Assembly: GCA_022561095.1 (NCBI GenBank) | Contig: JADFRV010000141.1 | Coordinates: forward strand, 1-5,892 | Direction: 5' to 3' | Origin: Chloroflexota bacterium | Lineage (GTDB): Bacteria; Chloroflexota; Dehalococcoidia; SM23-28-2; RBG-16-64-32 | DNA: 5,892 nucleotides | In this document: positions 1 to 5,167 of the stretch, piece by piece | Position numbering within the stretch: position 1 is the stretch's first letter | Layout of the letters: every line of letters begins with the position of its first letter | The notes under the pieces: model-generated | Told to the model about the DNA's origin: nothing | Database searches by the model: none | What the model saw: only the letters and a program-made list of their open reading frames with translations | Program-made: the position numbers and the translations under genes

Positions 1-2
1 AT

Positions 3-902
3 ACCGCCCGTCATAGCGTCCGCGCCGCCACTCACTTGCGGTATGAGCGGATGCTGAGGCTACACATTCTCCCCGAATTGGGCCACCTGAAACTAGCCCA
101 CGTCAGCGCGGGTGATCTGGACGCCTGCTATACCCGTCTGCTGGACAAGGGGCTGTCCGCGAAAACCGTCAGGCTGGCCCATGCCATCGTTCACCGTGGG
201 CTCTCTCACGCGCTGCGCCGGGGCGCAGTCGCCTCTAACGTCGCCTCTATCGCTACCGTGCCCACGGCCCCCAGGCGGGAGTATCGCGCCCTGACACCGG
301 CAGAGGCGGGCCGACTCTTGAAAGCAGCCATGAGTGACCGCTTGTACGGGTTGTACTCCCTGGCCTTGAACACGGGTATGCGGCAGGCCGAATTATTGGG
401 GCTCAGGTGGGCTGACATAGACTTGGCGGGGGCCGTCCTCCATGTTCGCCAGCAAGTCTACCGTCTCAAAGGCGAGTGGGTTTTCACCGAGCCGAAGACG
501 GCGGCGGGCAGGCGCACGATCTCACTGTCGGGTGCCTGCGTAGAGGCGCTGAGAGAGCGGAGGATAGCGCAGAACAAGGAACGCCTACGGGCGCAGACCT
601 GGGGGGACTTGGACTTGGTATTTAGCACCACGACCGGCACCCCCACGGAAAAAGGAAACCTTCTGCGCCGCAGCTTCCAACCCCTGTTAAAGCGGGCCGA
701 CTTGTCCCCCATGCGTTTTCACGATCTGCGCCACGCCTGCGCCTCCCTGCTGCTTGCGGCGGGGACAAATCCCAAAGTCGTTCAAGAGCGATTGGGACAC
801 AGCAGCATCGCCGTGACGATGGACATTTACAGCCACACGCTGCCAAGCTTGCAAGCGGACGCGGCAGAGAGCTTGGATAGGCTGCTGGCGACCGGCACCT
901 AG
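3..902 (+). CDS. Tyrosine recombinase/phage-type integrase, 5'-truncated by the window edge
   Basis: Catalyses site-specific integration and excision of a mobile element through a 3'-phosphotyrosine intermediate. The catalytic set is complete: Arg (codon 381-383, in NTGMRQAELLGLRW), Lys (495-497, in TEPKTAAGRR), His-x-x-Arg (His at 720, Arg at 729, in FHDLRHACASLL), His (798, in ERLGHSS) and the Tyr nucleophile (828-830, in TMDIYSHT). Upstream of these lies a SAM-like core-binding domain (roughly codons 30-290). A TTG at 36 could be taken as the start, but the frame is open to the left edge and the residues before it (SVRAATHLRYERML) look like normal integrase sequence, so the true start is outside the window. 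About 300 codons are visible; relatives are commonly 370-400 residues, so an N-terminal arm-binding domain is probably missing. The gene points at the disrupted selenoprotein gene, as expected for int next to an attachment site. A terminator follows at 941-963. Confidence 0.95.
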   Translation, partial: TARHSVRAATHLRYERMLRLHILPELGHLKLAHVSAGDLDACYTRLLDKGLSAKTVRLAHAIVHRGLSHALRRGAVASNVASIATVPTAPRREYRALTPAEAGRLLKAAMSDRLYGLYSLALNTGMRQAELLGLRWADIDLAGAVLHVRQQVYRLKGEWVFTEPKTAAGRRTISLSGACVEALRERRIAQNKERLRAQTWGDLDLVFSTTTGTPTEKGNLLRRSFQPLLKRADLSPMRFHDLRHACASLLLAAGTNPKVVQERLGHSSIAVTMDIYSHTLPSLQADAAESLDRLLATGT

Positions 903-908
903 CCCCGC

Positions 909-930
909 GTGGCTGTCACCGTGGCTGTCA
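909..930. repeat. Tandem 10-bp direct repeats just downstream of int
   Basis: GTGGCTGTCA occurs at 909-918 and again at 921-930, separated by two bases. The pair begins 7 bases after the integrase stop and lies between int and the inferred element end. Short direct repeats here are typical of integrase arm-type or accessory-protein binding sites, but that role is inference. Two copies of 10 bp could also be a chance or slippage duplication. Confidence 0.45.
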
Positions 931-940
931 AACGCGACTT

Positions 941-963
941 CGGCCCCACTCAGGGGCCGTTTT
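941..963 (+). terminator. Rho-independent terminator after the integrase gene
   Basis: A perfect 7-bp GC-rich stem, CGGCCCC (941-947) with GGGGCCG (953-959), encloses the 5-base loop ACTCA and is followed by TTTT (960-963). It sits 38 bases after the integrase stop codon on the same strand. The U tract is short and on the other strand no T run follows the stem, so it should act for + strand transcription only. Confidence 0.75.
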
Positions 964-1015
964 CGTATCTAGGAATAGGGATAGGGGAAGCTGGGCAACG
1001 GTAGTCTTGGTACCT

Positions 1016-1033
1016 GTGTCGCAACTGCGACAC
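1016..1033 (-). promoter_or_regulatory. Bacterial-type SECIS hairpin for the UxxU selenoprotein
   Basis: The minus-strand transcript reads GUGUCGC-AGUU-GCGACAC, a perfect 7-bp stem with a 4-base loop (as DNA, an 18-bp dyad GTGTCGCAACTGCGACAC on the + strand). G is the second loop base and is followed by U, as in bacterial SECIS elements read by SelB. The loop starts 16 bases after the second UGA and 25 bases after the first. Both are inside the roughly 16-37 base window known for bacterial SECIS, so one element could serve both codons, as reported for bacterial SelL genes. It lies inside the coding sequence and encodes VSQLRH. No T run follows on either strand, so it is not a terminator. Confidence 0.72.
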
Positions 1034-1036
1034 GTG

Positions 1037-1051
1037 CTCCCGTCAGGGGAG
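1037..1051 (-). other. Small hairpin holding the second Sec UGA in its loop
   Basis: In the minus-strand transcript CUCCC (1051-1047) can pair with GGGAG (1041-1037), leaving the loop CUGAC, which contains the second UGA (1045-1043). The first UGA directly abuts the 5' side of the stem. It stacks just upstream of the SECIS hairpin. It may help pace recoding at the two codons or be a by-product of coding constraint; no specific function can be shown. Confidence 0.35.
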
Positions 1052-1187
1052 TCAGGCGAGATGCCGGATGAAGACGAGGATGAGCGGCTGTCCGGCGAAC
1101 TTCTCCAGGGAGTACGTCTTGCCCTCATGTGAGGTGAGGCGGAAGGCGGGTGCGGGGTCGCCGGCGTTCGGGATGGGGGACACGGGC

Positions 1188-2168
1188 CTAGTACCCGATT
1201 CCGCTTCCGCTATCGGTGTCACCGTCGTCAAGGAGTGGGGTGAGGGCCTCGGTCAGCTCGCCCATAACGACCACCGCTTCAAACTTCGCGGCGATATTGC
1301 CCTCGCTGTCCACCAGGAACACCCAGGGCTCGGAGGTCAGGCCCCACTCTGTGGTGGCCGGGACAGCGAACAGCCCTTCGCCGCTGCGAGCCCTATCCAG
1401 CTCGTACGGCTCCACATGGACGAAGTTTACCTCACCCTTGTACTGCTTGAACAGGGCATCGACGATGTCCTTGGTGGGACCGCAGATACGGCTCAGGCAG
1501 AAGGCGGGCGTGGCGAATACGATGACGGACGGCCTGCCGGACGTTACCGCCTCGGCGATGGTCATCGTATGCATCTCAGGGATGGGCGGGTTCGAGGTGT
1601 CGATCTCTGCCACGTCTTCCACGTCGTCCAGGGTTAGCGTCTCGCTGAGGGGCGCCGGTGCGCCCATGGCTACGGACGCGCTCTCCTCAAGAACGTCGAA
1701 TCCAGCGTCGGCGGGGTCGTGGGTCACAACGCCTACGGTGGCCGTCACCTCCACTCGCCACTGGCCGGGCTCATCGAACCGGACCGTGGCCACGTAGACT
1801 CCGCTCTCGCCTGCCTCGTGCGTCTCAACTGTCCCGTCCTCATGGGTGTGGGTGTAGCTCTTCTCCAGGGTTATAGGCGTGGCCTGGGCCTCTTCTCGCA
1901 ACTCCTGTTGGTCGCCATCCAGCTTGAAGAAGCGGAAGGCGACGGTCGCGCCGACGATCTCCTCGTTCTCCGAGCTGAGGAGGCCAACCATGAAGCGGTT
2001 CTCGCCCACGGCCAGCTCCGAGTTGACGATCACAGGCGTCACCTCGGTAATGGCGGCCGAATCGCCTCCGTCGCCCCCGCCGCCCGAGCAGGCTGCGGCG
2101 ATGACGGCCGACGCCGCCAGGAAGGCAAGAGCGGCTAGGGCCTTACCCGTGAAACGCAGCGTGCTCAC
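1188..2168 (-). CDS. Thioredoxin-like lipoprotein with N-terminal Ig-like (YtkA-like) domain
   Basis: Predicted membrane-anchored redox or metal-related lipoprotein; exact substrate unknown. The chosen GTG at 2168 gives 326 residues, has a GAGGGGGG ribosome site about 7 bases upstream, and opens directly into a lipoprotein signal peptide (LRFTGKALAALAFLAASAVI, then AAAC with the lipobox Cys at residue 27). A longer frame to 2300 would bury this signal inside the protein and overlap the exporter heavily. After a Gly/Asp-rich linker, residues ~38-160 form a beta-rich domain like those in YtkA/FixH-type proteins, with a His/Glu-rich stretch (THTHEDGTVETHEAGE, ~106-120). Residues ~165-315 are thioredoxin-like: VIVFATPAFC, Cys224 and Cys229 spaced CxxxxC rather than CxxC, and a cis-Pro region at SEPWVFLVDSEG. 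The tail is acidic and Ser/Gly-rich. Its start overlaps the exporter gene by 26 bp and its stop is 4 bases before the selenoprotein start, so all three are probably co-translated. Confidence 0.83.
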   Translation of the reverse strand: MSTLRFTGKALAALAFLAASAVIAAACSGGGGDGGDSAAITEVTPVIVNSELAVGENRFMVGLLSSENEEIVGATVAFRFFKLDGDQQELREEAQATPITLEKSYTHTHEDGTVETHEAGESGVYVATVRFDEPGQWRVEVTATVGVVTHDPADAGFDVLEESASVAMGAPAPLSETLTLDDVEDVAEIDTSNPPIPEMHTMTIAEAVTSGRPSVIVFATPAFCLSRICGPTKDIVDALFKQYKGEVNFVHVEPYELDRARSGEGLFAVPATTEWGLTSEPWVFLVDSEGNIAAKFEAVVVMGELTEALTPLLDDGDTDSGSGIGY

Positions 2169-3030
2169 TGACGCCCCCCTCACTGTCCACACCGCAGCAG
2201 GCTTCCAGCTCCTGATGCAGGGCTCTGGTCTCCAACTGGATAGTAGCGTGCTCAATACCGAAACGTCGTGCGAGCAGCAGCCGTAGCGCCACCAGAACAT
2301 CGTGCTGGTCGTGGGCCTGGTTCGTCTCCACGTGGGCGCTCAACGAGACGAAGCCGGAGGTGACCGTCCAGGCATGGAGGTCATGTATGCCCTGCACGCC
2401 TGAGGTCTCCAGCATCGCCTTCTGGATGTCGCCGATGTTGAGGCCGGGCGGCGTGGCTTCCAGGAGCACTTGCGTGGCCTCCCAGGTGATCCTGAAGGAG
2501 CTGATGACGATGAGCACGCCGATGAACACACTGATGATCGGGTCGGCTATGAACCAGCCTGTGGTCAGCATGATAACTCCAGCGACGATGACGCCCACCG
2601 AGGCGGCCGTGTCACCTATCACATGGAGGAACGCCGCGCGTACGTTCAGGCCGGACCCGGCGTGGCGGGAAAGGACGGCGGCGGAGACGAGGTTGGCGGC
2701 GAGCCCGAGAGCGGCGATAGCCAGCATAGAGCCCGTCCGAACATCGGGCGGGTCAGCGAAGCGCCGCGAGGCCTCCCAGAAGACGTATCCGGCTATCGCC
2801 ATCAAGGAGAGGCTGCTGACTAGCGCCGCCAGCACCTCCGCCCTATGGAAGCCGTACGTGCGGCGCCCGCTGGCGGGACGGGAGGCCAGCCAGATGGCGA
2901 TGAGGGCTAGCCCGAGCGCACCGATGTCGGAGGCCATGTGGCCGGCATCGGCAAGCAGGGCGAGGCTGTTGGTGAGGATGCCGCCCACCAGTTCCGCCAC
3001 AAGGATGCCAGCAGTGACCGCGAAAGCCAC
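2143..3030 (-). CDS. CDF-family zinc/divalent cation exporter (CzcD-like)
   Basis: Proton-coupled efflux of Zn2+ or a similar divalent metal across the inner membrane. Six hydrophobic segments are visible from GTG 3030 (near residues 3-25, 33-48, 68-86, 100-120, 133-155, 160-178), then a cytoplasmic domain. The transport site is the zinc-type set: His31 and Asp35 in ADAGHMASD (TM2), His136 and Asp140 in LHVIGDTAAS (TM5). The cytoplasmic domain has the family signature IHDLHAWTVTSG. The C-terminus is rich in His and Cys (ACCGV, EHAAFHG), possibly an extra metal ligand. The start is uncertain: the frame continues upstream as LNALAHHRSQSRSALQ, which resembles the His-rich, basic N-terminus usual in CzcD, yet has no ATG, GTG or TTG. 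CTG at 3078 is a candidate, 7 bases after the gap stop. GTG 3030 has no convincing ribosome site and leaves TM1 almost without a leader. Distantly, it could transport Cd, Co or Ni. Confidence 0.92.
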   Translation of the reverse strand: MAFAVTAGILVAELVGGILTNSLALLADAGHMASDIGALGLALIAIWLASRPASGRRTYGFHRAEVLAALVSSLSLMAIAGYVFWEASRRFADPPDVRTGSMLAIAALGLAANLVSAAVLSRHAGSGLNVRAAFLHVIGDTAASVGVIVAGVIMLTTGWFIADPIISVFIGVLIVISSFRITWEATQVLLEATPPGLNIGDIQKAMLETSGVQGIHDLHAWTVTSGFVSLSAHVETNQAHDQHDVLVALRLLLARRFGIEHATIQLETRALHQELEACCGVDSEGGVSEHAAFHG

Positions 3031-3085
3031 CTGGAGAGCGGAGCGGCTCTGGGAGCGGTGGTGGGCTAGGGCGTTCAGAGACGTG

Positions 3086-4102
3086 CTATAACCCCTTGCC
3101 GGCCAGGAAGGCGCACAGGTCGCCCGTGCGGCAGGCGTAGCCCCACTCGTTGTCGTACCAGGAGATCGTCTTCACAAGGGTCCCGTCTATGACCATCGTG
3201 CTCAGGGAATCGAAGATGGAGCTGGCGGGGTTGCCCTTGAAGTCGGAGGAGACCAGGGGCTCGTCGCAGTACTCGAGGATGCCCCGCAGCGATTCCGAGG
3301 CGGCGTCGCGGAACGCCTCGTTGACCGCCTCGACGGTGGCGGGCTTCTCCAGGGTAGCCACGAAGTCGCAGACGGAGACCGTAGGGGTGGGCACACGGAA
3401 CGCCATGCCGTCCAGGCGGCCCTTGAGCTCTGGTATCACGATGGTGACGGCGCGGGCGGCGCCGGTGGTGGTAGGGATGATGTTGAGCGCGGCGGAGCGG
3501 GCCCGGCGCAGGTCCTTGTGCACGGTGTCCAGGATCACCTGGTCGTTGGTGTAGGAGTGGATGGTGGTCATGAACCCCTTGTCTATGCCGAACGAATCGT
3601 GCAGCACCTTGACCACGGGAGCGATGCAGTTTGTGGTGCAGGACGCGTTGGAGATGACGTTGTGGTTGGCCGGGTCGTACATCGCTTCGTTGACACCCAG
3701 GACGACGGTTAAGTCCTCACCCTTGGCGGGAGCGCTGATGATCACCTTTTTAGCGCCGCCGCCGTCGATGTGGGCGCGGGCCTTCTCGGCATCGGTGAAC
3801 AGGCCTGTCGACTCTACGACTATCTCTATGCCGAGGTCCTTCCAGGGGATCTGGGCAGGGTCGCGCTGGGCCAGGACTTTGATGGACTGGCCGTTGACCG
3901 TGATGGCGCCTTCGCTGGCGCTGATGTCGCCGGGGAAAGGGCCGTAGTTGCTGTCGTACTTGAGCAGGTGGGCGTTTGTCTCGGGGTCGGTCAGGTCGTT
4001 GACGGCTACTACCTGGAGCGTGTCCGGGTGGAAGTCATGGATCGCCTTGAACACCTGGCGGCCGATGCGGCCGAATCCGTTGATGCCTATCTTCACTGCC
4101 AT
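3086..4102 (-). CDS. gap: Glyceraldehyde-3-phosphate dehydrogenase, type I
   Basis: Cytosolic glycolytic enzyme that oxidises glyceraldehyde-3-phosphate with NAD+ and phosphate to 1,3-bisphosphoglycerate, and runs in reverse for gluconeogenesis. It is 338 residues, the normal length. The Rossmann motif INGFGRIGRQ is at residues 7-16, the coenzyme-specificity region VVAVNDLTD at 31-39 looks NAD-type, the catalytic Cys155 lies in SNASCTTNC and the base His182 in TTIHSYTNDQ. The phosphate-site segment TTTGAARAV and the C-terminal SWYDNEWGYACR are intact. ATG 4102 has an AGGAGG at 4111-4116, 8 bases upstream. It is the first gene of the gap-exporter-lipoprotein-selenoprotein unit, behind its own probable promoter and a strong upstream terminator. 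No pgk or tpi is adjacent. Confidence 0.98.
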   Translation of the reverse strand: MAVKIGINGFGRIGRQVFKAIHDFHPDTLQVVAVNDLTDPETNAHLLKYDSNYGPFPGDISASEGAITVNGQSIKVLAQRDPAQIPWKDLGIEIVVESTGLFTDAEKARAHIDGGGAKKVIISAPAKGEDLTVVLGVNEAMYDPANHNVISNASCTTNCIAPVVKVLHDSFGIDKGFMTTIHSYTNDQVILDTVHKDLRRARSAALNIIPTTTGAARAVTIVIPELKGRLDGMAFRVPTPTVSVCDFVATLEKPATVEAVNEAFRDAASESLRGILEYCDEPLVSSDFKGNPASSIFDSLSTMVIDGTLVKTISWYDNEWGYACRTGDLCAFLAGKGL

Positions 4103-4142
4103 TTAGGGTGCCTCCTCATCAGGTCGCGGGGCGTCACCCTTC

Positions 4143-4172
4143 AGTATATCGTCAGGCCAGCGGGGAGGGCAA
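4143..4172 (-). promoter_or_regulatory. Probable sigma70-type promoter for gap
   Basis: On the minus strand TTGCCC (4172-4167) and TATACT (4148-4143) are separated by 18 bases. The -10 is close to consensus, the -35 moderate. The site lies about 40 bases upstream of the gap start and just after the tad terminator. The -35 uses the last bases of that terminator's T tract, so the two transcription units are packed tightly. Inferred from pattern only. Confidence 0.45.
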
Positions 4173-4214
4173 AAAACGAGAGCCGGCCCCGATTCTCCTC
4201 AGGACCGGCTCTCG
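4171..4214 (-). terminator. Rho-independent terminator of the tadB-tadC unit
   Basis: A perfect 10-bp stem, CGAGAGCCGG (4177-4186) with CCGGCTCTCG (4205-4214), has an 18-base loop. On the minus strand it is followed immediately by TTTTTT (4176-4171). It lies about 28 bases after the tadC stop and isolates the pilus genes from gap. Confidence 0.9.
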
Positions 4215-4241
4215 CGGCAGGCAGTAAGGGAAGTGTTAGGT

Positions 4242-5156
4242 TTATCCGCCCAGGTTATCCAGTACCTGGATCGCCGCCGGTCCCAGGATGGCTATGAATA
4301 GGGACGGCAGTAGGAACATGACCAGAGGGAACGTCATCCAGATGGGAATCTTCTGTGCAATCTGTTCCACCCGCTGGCGGCGGCGAATGCGCATCTGGTC
4401 TGCCTGGACCCTGAGGACATCGCCGATGGATGAGCCGGTCGTCTCGGCATGGATGATGGAGCTCATGAAGGTGATGACGTCCGGTACGCCGGTTCTCTCG
4501 CCAAGTTCGCGAAGGGCGTCTCGGCGGCTGCGGCCCAGCGCCATGTCCCGCAGGGCGTGGGCCAGTTCGTCCCCGAAGGGACCCGGCATACGCTCCGCCA
4601 CCTTGGCGAAGGCGGAGTCCAGGCCCAGGCCGGCCTCCACGCAGGTCGTGATCAGGTCCAGCGCGTTAGGCAGGCTTTTGAGGATCTCAGTCTGCCTTCG
4701 CCCTACCCGCTGCGCCAGCCAGAAATAGGGGGCGTAAAGCCCCATGGCGACGAAGGCGAGCAAGCCCAGTATCTGGATTGCGCCCATGTCGCTGCCTGCC
4801 AGCAGCATCAGGGACAAGAACAGTGCGGGAACGGCTAGGCCCGTGACGGCCATGAGGAAGAGGAAACCGCTCAAAGAGAACGGATTCCCCGCCAGGGTCA
4901 GCAGGTACCGGATGCGGTCGACGAATGTAGCGGGCAGCAGCTTTGCGAAAGCGTTCGCGACGCCCTCGAAGATCGGCCATACGATGCGCTGCGCGAATGG
5001 GCGCGTCAGATCCGTGGCCTCCTCCTCCGGCATGTAGGCGGCCAGGGTCCGGACGCGTGCGCTCAGCGGGTTATCCCGCCGCCGGCCGGCGAGGGACATC
5101 GTGACCATGAGTACACCCAGGAACGCGGTCAGCGCTGCTATTGTTGCTAGTGCCAT
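4242..5156 (-). CDS. tadC: TadC-like inner-membrane platform protein (T2SS F domain)
   Basis: Inner-membrane assembly platform component of a Flp/tad-type pilus or related type IV filament system; it pairs with TadB and the CpaF/TadA ATPase. It has 304 residues from ATG 5156. A GTG at 5159 directly precedes it, but the AGGAGGT at 5163-5169 is better spaced from the ATG (6 bases versus 3). A hydrophobic segment lies near residues 3-23, two more near 98-145, then a T2SSF domain from about 162 (LPNALDLITTCVEAGLGLDS) and a final hydrophobic hairpin at about 271-295 (WMTFPLVMFLLPSLFIAILG). The central cytoplasmic part has the usual charged helices. The ribosome site overlaps the tadB stop codon, indicating coupled translation. 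The alternative label is a generic type II secretion system F family protein; order after tadB favours TadC. Confidence 0.9.
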   Translation of the reverse strand: MALATIAALTAFLGVLMVTMSLAGRRRDNPLSARVRTLAAYMPEEEATDLTRPFAQRIVWPIFEGVANAFAKLLPATFVDRIRYLLTLAGNPFSLSGFLFLMAVTGLAVPALFLSLMLLAGSDMGAIQILGLLAFVAMGLYAPYFWLAQRVGRRQTEILKSLPNALDLITTCVEAGLGLDSAFAKVAERMPGPFGDELAHALRDMALGRSRRDALRELGERTGVPDVITFMSSIIHAETTGSSIGDVLRVQADQMRIRRRQRVEQIAQKIPIWMTFPLVMFLLPSLFIAILGPAAIQVLDNLGG

Positions 5157-5167
5157 CACTCCACCTC

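Larger units (their letters stand above)
950..1183 (-). pseudogene. SelL-like thioredoxin-fold selenoprotein (UxxU), 3' end lost to element insertion
   Basis: Starting at GTG 1183, the minus strand encodes a peroxiredoxin-like N-terminus: NAGDPAPAFRLTSHEGKTYS, then SLEKFAGQPLILVFIRHLA, the beta-strand that leads into the CxxC active site of AhpC/TSA-like proteins. The next codons are TGA (1054-1052), CTC, CCC, TGA (1045-1043), then REHVSQLRHRYQDY in the same frame. Relatives read RHLGCPFCREH here, so both TGA codons fall exactly on the two catalytic cysteines, giving UxxU. SelL proteins, known from fish, invertebrates and marine bacteria, have this motif and form a diselenide. A SECIS-like hairpin follows. 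No signal peptide is seen, so it is probably cytosolic. The start lies 4 bases after the lipoprotein stop; GTG 1222 is an alternative. Family resemblance ends near 1000; a foreign tail runs to a third TGA at 952-950, giving at most 77 residues where about 160-200 are usual. The truncation coincides with the element end. Confidence 0.8.

Noticed and set aside
950..1000. The tail after RHRYQDY as genuine selenoprotein sequence
   Set aside because: CPASPIPIPRYENGP lacks the beta-strand and helix pattern expected after the active-site helix, is low in complexity, and ends inside the loop of the integrase terminator.
903..1010. A tRNA or tmRNA gene as the integration target
   Set aside because: No cloverleaf, T-loop motif or tRNA 3' end could be made out; the target looks like a protein gene instead.
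1016..1033. The perfect dyad as a transcription terminator
   Set aside because: No T run follows it on either strand and it lies inside coding sequence just after two recoded UGA codons.
1043..1054. The two TGA codons read as ordinary nonsense mutations of a decayed gene
   Set aside because: They fall exactly on both positions of the active-site CxxC, the frame is intact on both sides, no other lesion occurs before 1000, and a SECIS-like hairpin follows at the right distance. The later truncation is a separate event.
928..1128. A 66-codon minus-strand open frame with Arg/Ser-rich sequence
   Set aside because: It is a shadow in another frame of the recoded selenoprotein gene and of the element end; its composition is not protein-like.
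1068..2286. Several long + strand open frames opposite the lipoprotein gene
   Set aside because: They are GC-driven shadows with no recognisable domain, while the minus strand has a signal peptide, lipobox and thioredoxin-like fold.
2360..3091. A 243-codon + strand open frame opposite the cation exporter
   Set aside because: It is antisense to a well-supported CDF gene, is Ala/Arg/Ser-rich and has no plausible domain.
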